Assembly: GCA_964593905.1 (NCBI GenBank)
Contig: CAZQLE010000196.1
Span: 1 to 7,043 of the forward strand
Source of the DNA: CAZQLE01 sp964593905
GTDB taxonomy: Bacteria > Chloroflexota > Anaerolineae > Anaerolineales > Anaerolineaceae
Length of the DNA: 7,043 nucleotides
Direction: 5' to 3'
The number at the start of each line of letters is the position of its first letter. Position 1 is the first letter of the stretch. The position numbers were made by a program, and so were the translations under genes. Below the pieces are notes generated by a model. The model saw only the letters and a program-made list of their open reading frames with translations. It ran no database searches and was not told the origin of the DNA. Positions 1 to 4,906 of the stretch are shown one piece after another.

Positions 1-513
1 GCCCTTGGTCAGCAGGATGCGGTCGCCGCTCTGTGCGCCGCGCGGGGTGACCAATCGGTCTTTCGCCACTTCTCCCACCAGCGTGGCAACCAGAATCGGC
101 CGGTCCAGCGCATGGGTGATCTCGGTATGCCCGCCCAGCACCGAAACCCCCATCTGGCGGCAGGCTTCGTATATCTGTGTGGAAATCTTCTCAACTAGTG
201 CCGGGGTGGTGCGGTTTTCGGGCAGCAGCAGGCTGGCCATATACCACTGCGGGGTGGCCCCGGTGGTGGCGATATCGTTGGCGCTGACCTGCACGCTATA
301 CCAGCCAATATCTTCGGTGGCAAAGGTAATCGGCTCGCTTTTAAAAACCAGATAACGCTCGCCCAGATCGACCACCGCACAATCGAGACCGATGCCGGGG
401 CCCATGATCACGCGCGGGTCGGTCAGCGGGGCTTTTAACAGCATGGCTGCCAGCGCTTCCGGGGGAAGTTTACCTAATGGGAATGGAGTTGGAGACGTTT
501 GTTGGGGTTCCAC
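1..513 (-). CDS. AIR synthase-related / HypE-like protein (C-terminus cut by window edge)
   Basis: The visible 171 residues match the N-terminal half of the PurM/HypE/ThiL/SelD ATP-binding superfamily, in the stand-alone form usually annotated as AIR synthase family protein. Landmarks are GKLPPE (14-19), DPRVIMGPGIGLD (32-44), VSANDIATTGATPQWY (76-91, with the conserved Asn-Asp), LGGHTE (126-131) and SGDRILLTKG (162-171). Family members are roughly 330-340 residues, so about half is missing beyond base 1. The GTG at 511-513 is chosen as start because it keeps the family-typical GKLPPE segment; the first in-frame ATG (442-444) would delete it. The ribosome site is weak (AGGGAC just upstream). 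It starts 22 bases after the Nudix stop, so the two are probably co-transcribed. True HypE makes the cyanide ligand of NiFe hydrogenase, but no other hyp gene is present, and the substrate of this subgroup is not known to me. Confidence 0.85.
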   Translation of the reverse strand, partial: MEPQQTSPTPFPLGKLPPEALAAMLLKAPLTDPRVIMGPGIGLDCAVVDLGERYLVFKSEPITFATEDIGWYSVQVSANDIATTGATPQWYMASLLLPENRTTPALVEKISTQIYEACRQMGVSVLGGHTEITHALDRPILVATLVGEVAKDRLVTPRGAQSGDRILLTKG

Positions 514-535
514 GTCCCTATTTATACCACGGATA

Positions 536-994
536 TCAAGGCTCTTTGCTGAAATTCTCGTTCACCCCGCCTGCGTTACTGGCAAAGAATTGCTCGACCG
601 ATTCCATTAATGGGTCGATGGTAAGGCTCTGATAGCGATGCGGGGGTGACCAGTAGATCCACTCGAAACCGCTGTGCTCGGTGGGGCGAATGGCCGTGGG
701 GGCGTGCTCGGCCAGCCGGCCCAGAAAGACCACCAGCGTCTTATGCACCACAAAGCCGGGCCACTCGCGCGGAAAATACACCGTCTCAAAGCGAAAATTC
801 GGGTCCAGCGTCACCAGATCAGCTGGCAGCCCGGTCTCTTCTTCCATCTCGCGCAGGGCGCATTGCTGTTCGGTTTCACCATCGTCGATATGGCCTTTGG
901 GAAGATCATAGCGGTGAGGATGGCGCATTAAGAGAAACGCCCGCCGGGGGTGTTCACGAAATACCAGTACGCCGCAAGATTTAACCTTTCGCAT
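536..994 (-). CDS. Nudix hydrolase
   Basis: This 152-residue protein hydrolyses a nucleoside diphosphate linked to another group. It carries a complete Nudix box at residues 34-56 that fits G-x5-E-x7-R-E-U-x-E-E-x-G-U exactly: G34, E40, R48-E49, E52-E53, G55, L56. These residues coordinate the catalytic divalent metal. The preceding CGVLVF (7-12) and the DLPKGH run into the box (30-35) resemble the diadenosine-tetraphosphatase-like (Ap4A) branch, but substrate cannot be read from the sequence. The ATG at 992-994 is preferred. An in-frame GTG at 1177 would add 61 residues that are low-complexity, Arg/Pro/Ala-rich at first and unlike any Nudix N-terminus. No strong Shine-Dalgarno precedes 994. 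The gene is first in a likely two-gene unit with the AIR-synthase-like gene, and lies directly downstream of the DnaA-box region. Confidence 0.88.
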   Translation of the reverse strand: MRKVKSCGVLVFREHPRRAFLLMRHPHRYDLPKGHIDDGETEQQCALREMEEETGLPADLVTLDPNFRFETVYFPREWPGFVVHKTLVVFLGRLAEHAPTAIRPTEHSGFEWIYWSPPHRYQSLTIDPLMESVEQFFASNAGGVNENFSKEP

Positions 995-1183
995 AAGACA
1001 TGAGCCGCCTGAAAGAAGATTTTGCGCGCCGGAGGTGGATTGAAGCTCTTCGGCAGTTGCAAGATTTTTATTATTGTACAACGCGCAGCAAGCGCTGAAT
1101 CGCTTAAGATGCCTTTGCTGCGTGGCATCGGGCGCGGTGGGATGGGTTGGAGCGGGGGCGCGTTTTTTTCTTGACACCCATCA

Positions 1184-1213
1184 TTTATTTGCGTTTCGGA
1201 TAGACCTGTCAAT
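1184..1213 (-). promoter_or_regulatory. Possible promoter for the Nudix unit
   Basis: On the minus strand a perfect TTGACA lies at 1213-1208. An AT-rich stretch (AAATAAATG) follows at about the right distance for a -10 element, but no hexamer matches TATAAT well. The -35 element ends 15 bases from the outermost DnaA box (1228-1236), so DnaA binding could affect it. A second -10-like hexamer, TACAAT, lies at 1078-1073 without a convincing -35. Confidence 0.22.
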
Positions 1214-1248
1214 AGAATCCTTAAAACTGTGGATAACTGCCCAAAAAC

Positions 1249-1310
1249 GGTGGATAACGATAGGCACAATGTGGATAACCCCCGGGAGAACTGTGGATGC
1301 GTGTGGATAA
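1249..1310 (+). repeat. DnaA-box module, left copy
   Basis: Four boxes start at 1249, 1270, 1292 and 1302, spaced 21, 22 and 10 bases. The box types in order are GGTGGA-type, exact, degenerate at its last two bases, exact. The same order, types and spacing recur at 1364-1424, so these look like two copies of one module offset by 114-115 bases. Confidence 0.6.
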
Positions 1311-1330
1311 TTTAGCCTGAAAACAGCCCG

Positions 1331-1385
1331 ATTGTGGAAAATATTTTTGGAAATCTTTTTTTCGGTGGAAAAAGCCCAAAAATCT
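1331..1385. other. AT-rich core of the DnaA-box array, possible unwinding element
   Basis: This 55-base stretch has 16 G or C bases (29%), against clearly GC-rich surroundings. It includes a run of seven T (1356-1362) and several A runs. It lies between the two clusters of good boxes and holds only the degenerate ones at 1333 and 1364. Such a low-melting segment is what a DNA-unwinding element would look like, but no experimental or comparative support is available here. A second AT-rich stretch at 1164-1226, just outside the array, is an alternative. Confidence 0.4.
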
Positions 1386-1424
1386 GTGGATAACTCACCG
1401 GTTTTTGTGGATTACTGTGGATAA
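1364..1424 (+). repeat. DnaA-box module, right copy
   Basis: Four boxes start at 1364, 1385, 1406 and 1416, spaced 21, 21 and 10 bases. They match the left module box for box: GGTGGA-type first, exact second, third degenerate near its end, exact fourth. Some sequence between boxes is shared as well, for example the CGG leading into the first box and a CGG after the second. Elsewhere the copies have diverged. Confidence 0.6.
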
Positions 1425-1462
1425 ATTGACCGATTCTTGTTGAAAACCGGCGGATGAAATCT

Positions 1463-2068
1463 TCAATCCAGCATACCGCTCAGGTCAATGCCCAGGTCGT
1501 GGGCATGTTCCACCGATTCATGTTCAAGAACAATCCCCCATAATTTCCAGGCCGAACTGGCCGAGACCGCGATATCGCCGGGCAGCCGCCAGACAGACGG
1601 CCGCGCCCCTTCCAGTCGTTTAAGGTCCATCAACCCCGGTGTGGTGAAGAGCGTCACCAACACGCGCGAGGCATCCAGCGCCGCGCTCTGAATCTGCTCC
1701 CAGGGCCAATCGGCCTGTTTTTGGGCCTGATGGGCATTGAACTGGTCGATATCGTCAAAATTCATCAGGTGGCCGTCTTCGTTCACAAAACCGGTCAACC
1801 GCCCAAGCTGCCCCTGCGACATGCCGCTGAGCAGCTCTCCGCAGCTCAAAATGAGATAGCGGTCCCATTCCAAAATATGCCCCACCACCAGGGCGCGGGT
1901 GCGGCCGTCGCTGCTGAGGGCGGCGGCTTCGGCCGCACCCATGCGCGCCACGGCGGCGCAGTAACGGGATGAGATCTCGCGATGAAAATCGGCCAGGCTG
2001 TGATAGCGTGCCCCGGGCGGCTGGGTGATCAGCCGCGCGAGTTTCTGGTAATACTGCTCCATTTCCAT
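1463..2068 (-). CDS. DinB-like / maleylpyruvate-isomerase-fold protein of unknown function
   Basis: This 201-residue protein is mostly helical and has no signal peptide or membrane segment. Residues 61-72 (VVGHILEWDRYL) resemble the helix of DinB/MDMPI four-helix-bundle proteins that supplies the first metal-binding His (H64). A second His-rich helix near the C-terminus, EHESVEHAHD (182-191), offers H183, H188 and H190. Proteins of this fold bind a metal and often use a small thiol cofactor, but I recognise no specific member, so both the family and any activity are tentative. The ATG at 2066-2068 is chosen because GGAGGG (2078-2073) sits 4 bases upstream; a second ATG six bases on (2062) is a close alternative. 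A longer reading frame back to 2164 would run through the intergenic hairpin and is rejected. It follows the tRNA-deacylase gene by 117 bases. Confidence 0.6.
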   Translation of the reverse strand: MEMEQYYQKLARLITQPPGARYHSLADFHREISSRYCAAVARMGAAEAAALSSDGRTRALVVGHILEWDRYLILSCGELLSGMSQGQLGRLTGFVNEDGHLMNFDDIDQFNAHQAQKQADWPWEQIQSAALDASRVLVTLFTTPGLMDLKRLEGARPSVWRLPGDIAVSASSAWKLWGIVLEHESVEHAHDLGIDLSGMLD

Positions 2069-2099
2069 GGGGCCCTCCAAGGCTATCGAGGGGTCAGAT

Positions 2100-2138
2100 C
2101 TGGTGTTCTGGGCAGCACAGCGCCGCCCAGAACACCAG
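2100..2138. repeat. Perfect 14-bp inverted repeat between the YbaK-like and DinB-like genes
   Basis: The arms are CTGGTGTTCTGGGC (2100-2113) and its exact complement (2125-2138), separated by 11 bases. In RNA it would be a very stable hairpin about 30 bases before the DinB-like start codon. No U-run follows on the minus strand, so it is not a canonical intrinsic terminator. It could be an RNA-processing or stability element, a U-less terminator, or an operator for a dimeric regulator. Confidence 0.6.
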
Positions 2139-2166
2139 GATGAGTTGCTTTTTGCATAACCCACCG

Positions 2167-2183
2167 GGGCGGGTGCGCCGCCC
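2167..2183 (-). terminator. GC-rich hairpin just after the YbaK-like stop
   Basis: GGGCGG (2167-2172) pairs with CCGCCC (2178-2183) across a 5-base loop, immediately downstream of the stop codon at 2188-2186. There is no U-tract after it on the minus strand, so termination is only a possibility. Confidence 0.25.
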
Positions 2184-2185
2184 GA

Positions 2186-2665
2186 TCAGACGATGGAGAC
2201 CACTTCTCCGGCGCTGATGCGGGTTAAATCTTGCGGGGTGAGGCAAAAGACCGCGTGGGGGGTGCCTGCTGCGGCCCAGATCTCGGGATATTGCAGCAGA
2301 TCACGGTCAACATAGGTCAGAATGGCTTCGGCGTGCCCCACCGGCGGCACCCCGCCGATGACAAAGCCGGTGCGTTCGCGCACAAAATCGGCGTCGGCTT
2401 TCTCAATTGCTTCGCCGACCAGCCCGGCGATTAATTTCTCATTCACGCGGTTGATGCCGCTGGCAACCACCAGCACGGGCCGGCGGGTTTCGCGGGTGCA
2501 AAAGAGGATCGATTTTACAATCTGCGCCACTTCGCAGCCAATGGCCTGCGCCGCTTCTTTGGCGGTGCGGGTCGAGCCGGGCAGTTCCACCACCTGACAA
2601 TCTACCCCCAGGGTCTCCAGGGTGCGCTGCACCTTTTGGGCGCTGCTGCTCAAACCATCACTCAT
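2186..2665 (-). CDS. YbaK/ProX-type aminoacyl-tRNA deacylase (trans-editing)
   Basis: This 159-residue cytoplasmic protein belongs to the YbaK/EbsC/ProX editing-domain family, whose members hydrolyse wrongly charged tRNAs such as Cys-tRNA(Pro) or Ala-tRNA(Pro). Family hallmarks are ELPGSTRTAKEAA (27-39), QIVKSILF (48-55) with the invariant catalytic-pocket Lys51, SGINRVNEKL (69-78) and IGGVPPVGH (103-111). The length is normal for a free-standing enzyme. The ATG at 2663-2665 is chosen because GGAGGT (2676-2671) lies 5 bases upstream; an ATG six codons earlier (2683) would place that ribosome site inside the gene. Which mischarged tRNA it corrects cannot be told from the motifs. It follows the AIM24 gene by 93 bases, and a hairpin lies downstream. 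Confidence 0.9.
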   Translation of the reverse strand: MSDGLSSSAQKVQRTLETLGVDCQVVELPGSTRTAKEAAQAIGCEVAQIVKSILFCTRETRRPVLVVASGINRVNEKLIAGLVGEAIEKADADFVRERTGFVIGGVPPVGHAEAILTYVDRDLLQYPEIWAAAGTPHAVFCLTPQDLTRISAGEVVSIV

Positions 2666-2686
2666 ACAATACCTCCATACCACTGC

Positions 2687-2712
2687 CCCGGCGTCCCGAA
2701 AAAATTGCCGGG
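2687..2712 (-). other. Hairpin in the leader of the YbaK-like gene
   Basis: CCCGGC (2687-2692) and GCCGGG (2707-2712) are perfect complements around a 14-base loop that contains an A/T run (2698-2706). On the minus strand it sits about 10 bases upstream of the ribosome binding site. It could be the tail of a terminator for the AIM24 gene or a leader structure; the evidence does not decide. Confidence 0.25.
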
Positions 2713-2758
2713 TGAAACAGCCAGAATTCAGGCTTACCCCTGCTGGTCGCAGCCCTGT

Positions 2759-3442
2759 TTAGCTGCTTTTGTTGGGGATGTAGACCGCAATGCGCCGCGC
2801 CAGGTTGGCGATCGGCATGGTTTGCAGCCAGACCCGCCCGGGGCCGGTCAGCGTGGCGAGGAACAGGCCTTCGCCTGAGAAAAAGATGTTTTTGATACCC
2901 TTGACCATCTCCACTTCATACTTCACGGTCGGCTCAAAGGCCGCGATATGACCGGGATCGATCTTAATTCGTGCGCCCGCCGGCAAACTATATTCTTTCA
3001 CTTCGCCCGAAATCTCCAAAAAGGCGGTTCCCGGCCCGGTGATTTTTTGCAAGATAAAGCCCTCACCGCCAAACAGGCCCGCGCCCAGGTTCTTGCGGAA
3101 GTGGATCTTCATTTCCACCGTGGTCTGCGCGCACATAAAGGCATCTTTCTGGCAGATCAATTCCTGCCCGGCAGCCAGTTCGATGGGCAGAATCTTGCCC
3201 GGCAGCTCAGGGGTGAAGATGATCCGCCCGCTGCGGCCGGTGCAGGTGTAGGTGGTCATGAACAAAGATTCACCCGCCAGTGCCCGCCCCAGACCCGACA
3301 TTAACCCGCCGCGCGTGTTGGTAGACATGTCAATGCCATCGGTCATCCACGACATCCCGCCCGATTCGGTGAACATGGCCTCGCCCTGGTTGAGTTGGAT
3401 CTCCAATAACTGCATCACCGTGCCTTCAATTTTGTATTCCAT
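2759..3442 (-). CDS. AIM24 / TIGR00266 family protein
   Basis: This 227-residue protein has no signal peptide or membrane segment. It shows the AIM24/TIGR00266 pattern: ESGGMSWMTDGIDMST (26-41), PGKILPIEL (81-89), FGGEGFILQKITGPG (124-138) and a related C-terminal block at 190-202. A motif of type GE-S/G-L/F-x-L followed by a TG-rich turn occurs three times, at residues 57, 126 and 190. This agrees with the repeated beta-sheet fold of the family, which is related to the TRAP-like fold. Bacterial members have no settled function; the yeast namesake is a mitochondrial inner-membrane organiser. The start is well supported by AGAGGAG (3455-3449) 6 bases before the ATG. It follows the zinc-ribbon gene by 139 bases; AIM24 and zinc-ribbon proteins being neighbours suggests, but does not show, joint action. 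Confidence 0.9.
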   Translation of the reverse strand: MEYKIEGTVMQLLEIQLNQGEAMFTESGGMSWMTDGIDMSTNTRGGLMSGLGRALAGESLFMTTYTCTGRSGRIIFTPELPGKILPIELAAGQELICQKDAFMCAQTTVEMKIHFRKNLGAGLFGGEGFILQKITGPGTAFLEISGEVKEYSLPAGARIKIDPGHIAAFEPTVKYEVEMVKGIKNIFFSGEGLFLATLTGPGRVWLQTMPIANLARRIAVYIPNKSS

Positions 3443-3508
3443 GCTTTACTCCTCTTGTTGAACGTTGCTGATCGATGTTGTTTTTGGTCTGGTTGTATGG
3501 ATAGAGAA

Positions 3509-3538
3509 AGGGTGCTGCCCTGGGCCTGTTGATGGCCC
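3509..3538 (-). terminator. Paired short stems, possible weak terminator after the zinc-ribbon gene
   Basis: On the minus strand, GGGCC and GGCCC (3538-3534 with 3526-3522) form a 5-bp stem. It is followed by AGGG and CCCT (3521-3518 with 3512-3509), then a pyrimidine-rich TTCTCTATCC. The stems are short and the U content is low, so this is only a candidate. Confidence 0.22.
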
Positions 3539-3581
3539 CATTCTGCATACGCAATCCATCCCGAGGGGGTGCAGGGGCCGC

Positions 3582-4226
3582 TCAGCCTGTTTTGGCCCCG
3601 CATTCACCGCAGAACTTTGCGCCCGGCTGCAATTTTGCGCCGCACTGGGCGCAAAAAACACCCTGTTTCAGGTTTGCGCCGCATTCGGGGCAGAATTTGG
3701 CGTTGGTCGCCTGCGCTGCGCCACACTTGGGGCACGAGGCAACGATGGTCTCCTGCCAGTTCCCCTCGGCCAGCTTTTTATCCTCTTCCGACATGGCCGC
3801 GTGCGCCCACACTTCTTCCACCGAGCGGCTGGCCTGTGCAGCCGACATCTCCACTCCCAGGTCTGGCGCACAGCTCTTGCACAGCCCGCGTTTGGTGTTC
3901 CAGCAGGTTTTGCACACCCACGACCGGCAGCGCGGGCACATCACAAACTGGCTTTTCATCTCTTGCGTGGCTTCAACCAGCGCGGCCTCTTTGGCGCGCT
4001 CGTATGCCGCCGAATTGACCCGGTCGCCGATATTGGCCGCCGAGCTGAACACACCGCCAAATAAACCGCTGGCCGTATCCAACAGCTCGGATACGGTACC
4101 GGTGGTGGAGGCCTTGAAGGCGGTTCGGTAACCGTTGCCGCAGTGGTCGCAGTAAAACTCAAACTGAAAACCACGCGGCGTGCTTAAATCATGGTAGTTA
4201 CGAATGAAGGCATTGTTGTCTGTCAT
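3582..4226 (-). CDS. Multi-zinc-ribbon protein
   Basis: This 214-residue protein has sixteen cysteines, all in eight CxxC pairs: 26/29, 97/100, 105/108, 116/119, 165/168, 179/182, 192/195 and 206/209. The last four pairs form two tandem zinc ribbons of the CxxC-x10-CxxC (double zinc ribbon) type. The central three (97-119) form a compact treble of knuckles, and the N-terminal one (26-29) opens the protein. Between them lie an Ala/Gly-rich segment with weak amphipathic character (41-75) and a charged helical stretch (about 128-160). No catalytic motif is seen, so a structural, protein-binding or nucleic-acid-binding role is likely, but none is assigned. The ATG at 4224-4226 is preceded by GGAGAT about 6 bases upstream. 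It lies between the NTF2-like and AIM24 genes. Confidence 0.85.
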   Translation of the reverse strand: MTDNNAFIRNYHDLSTPRGFQFEFYCDHCGNGYRTAFKASTTGTVSELLDTASGLFGGVFSSAANIGDRVNSAAYERAKEAALVEATQEMKSQFVMCPRCRSWVCKTCWNTKRGLCKSCAPDLGVEMSAAQASRSVEEVWAHAAMSEEDKKLAEGNWQETIVASCPKCGAAQATNAKFCPECGANLKQGVFCAQCGAKLQPGAKFCGECGAKTG

Positions 4227-4264
4227 GGTTATCTCCGTCTTTTTTCAATCGTCCCAAAATTCTT

Positions 4265-4290
4265 GCACCGGTTTACACCCGGCCGGGTGC
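4265..4290 (-). terminator. Hairpin between the NTF2-like and zinc-ribbon genes
   Basis: The 73-base gap holds a perfect 14-base palindrome, CACCCGGCCGGGTG (4276-4289). An alternative longer fold pairs GCACCGG at 4265-4271 with 4290-4283, allowing one bulged base. On the minus strand this is followed within a few bases by AAGAATTTT, a modest U-tract. It may end or attenuate the upstream three-gene operon. Confidence 0.35.
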
Positions 4291-4299
4291 AGCCGGAAT

Positions 4300-4902
4300 T
4301 TAGCCACGCTTTTTGTCTGCTTTTTGGCGCACATCTGGGAAGCGCTTGGTGGCAAAGGAAAATTGGATCTTGGCAAACCGCCAGGAAACCCCTTGCTGCA
4401 CCAGCACCGCGGTGAAACGCAGCGGCCAGATATATTCATCTCCCTGGCGGGCTTCGTATAACGCCGAAACGCCAGAGCGCAGCACCTCTAACAGGCGCTC
4501 TTCGGGCAGCAGTTCTTCACGCTGTTTCAGGGTCTGCTGAATGGTATCCAGTGTGTTCTGGTAATTGGTCTCGGCTTTCAGGTTGCGGGTGACGGTGCCG
4601 CGGGTGGTGATCCAGGCGGTTTCTCCGTGCACCAGCACGCGCGCGCCCTCGATATCCAGTTTGACATCGCCCCAGTAGATCCAGTCGCTCTCAATCAGGT
4701 TGCGGACGGCGGGCAGGTTCACCGCCCACTCATCATCACCGGGGGTCAGCGCACCGGTGCCGATCATTTCCACATTCCACCCGCTGGCGAAGATCTTCAT
4801 AAATTCATCCAGTTGAAGTGTCTCACGGCGGGTATAGCCATCTTGAAACTGCTGCAAGACAGCCCGTACATCATTGAGGGTTTGTTGCGGTTGGGTATGC
4901 AT
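4300..4902 (-). CDS. NTF2/SnoaL-like domain protein
   Basis: This 200-residue protein starts with a helix (9-35) followed by a strand-rich segment: NVEMIGTG (43-50), a WIYWGDVKLDIEGARVLVHG region (74-93) and AWITTRGTV (95-103). This is the typical start of a SnoaL-like cone-shaped alpha+beta barrel. A helical insert rich in Gln, Glu and Leu follows (about 112-145), then closing strands with WRFAKIQFSFATKRFP (173-188). The fold is used by unrelated enzymes and binding proteins, and no catalytic residues can be named, so function is open. The start lies only 4 bases after the stop of the GrpB-GNAT gene. Its ribosome site AAAGGA (4916-4911) is inside that gene, which indicates translational coupling. 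Confidence 0.72.
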   Translation of the reverse strand: MHTQPQQTLNDVRAVLQQFQDGYTRRETLQLDEFMKIFASGWNVEMIGTGALTPGDDEWAVNLPAVRNLIESDWIYWGDVKLDIEGARVLVHGETAWITTRGTVTRNLKAETNYQNTLDTIQQTLKQREELLPEERLLEVLRSGVSALYEARQGDEYIWPLRFTAVLVQQGVSWRFAKIQFSFATKRFPDVRQKADKKRG

Positions 4903-4906
4903 TATG

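Larger units (their letters stand above)
1228..1424 (+). promoter_or_regulatory. oriC: Array of ten DnaA boxes, candidate oriC
   Basis: Ten 9-mers related to TGTGGATAA (complement of the DnaA box TTATCCACA) lie on the plus strand in one orientation. Exact copies start at 1228, 1270, 1302, 1385 and 1416. One-mismatch copies start at 1249 (GGTGGATAA), 1333 (TGTGGAAAA) and 1406 (TGTGGATTA). Two-mismatch copies start at 1292 (TGTGGATGC) and 1364 (GGTGGAAAA). Five exact copies of a 9-mer within 200 bases cannot plausibly be chance. DnaA binds such boxes cooperatively to open oriC; similar clusters also serve as DnaA-titration sites or DnaA-controlled promoters. The array sits in the longest gene-free region and contains an AT-rich core, both expected of an origin. 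Against a conventional origin, dnaA, dnaN and other usual oriC neighbours are absent and both flanking genes read the same way. Calling the sites DnaA boxes is secure; calling the locus the functional origin is inference. Confidence 0.75.
995..1462. other. 468-bp noncoding region between two co-directional genes
   Basis: No credible gene lies here on either strand. The half nearer the Nudix gene (995-1227) is leader-like, with AT-rich patches at 1064-1080 and 1164-1226. The half nearer the DinB-like gene (1228-1424) is filled by the DnaA-box array described separately. The last 38 bases before the DinB-like stop codon show no clear terminator. This is by far the longest gene-free stretch in an otherwise tightly packed window. 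Confidence 0.9.

Noticed and set aside
995..1177. N-terminal extension of the Nudix protein from a GTG at 1177
   Set aside because: The extra 61 residues are Arg/Pro/Ala-rich and unlike Nudix proteins, whose fold starts right after the ATG at 994.
995..1227. Possible tRNA or small RNA gene in the leader of the Nudix gene
   Set aside because: No cloverleaf, no conserved TψC-like sequence and no hairpin with U-tract could be found there.
1228..1424. CRISPR-like or tandem-repeat interpretation of the repeated TGTGGATAA
   Set aside because: The repeated unit is only 9 bases, intervals vary between 10 and 31 bases, and the unit equals the DnaA box.
2069..2164. N-terminal extension of the DinB-like protein from an ATG at 2164
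   Set aside because: It would translate through the perfect inverted repeat and past a good GGAGGG ribosome site at 2078-2073.
3465..4131. Two overlapping plus-strand open frames of about 200 codons
   Set aside because: Both are mirror images of the zinc-ribbon gene, whose sixteen paired cysteines establish the true frame.
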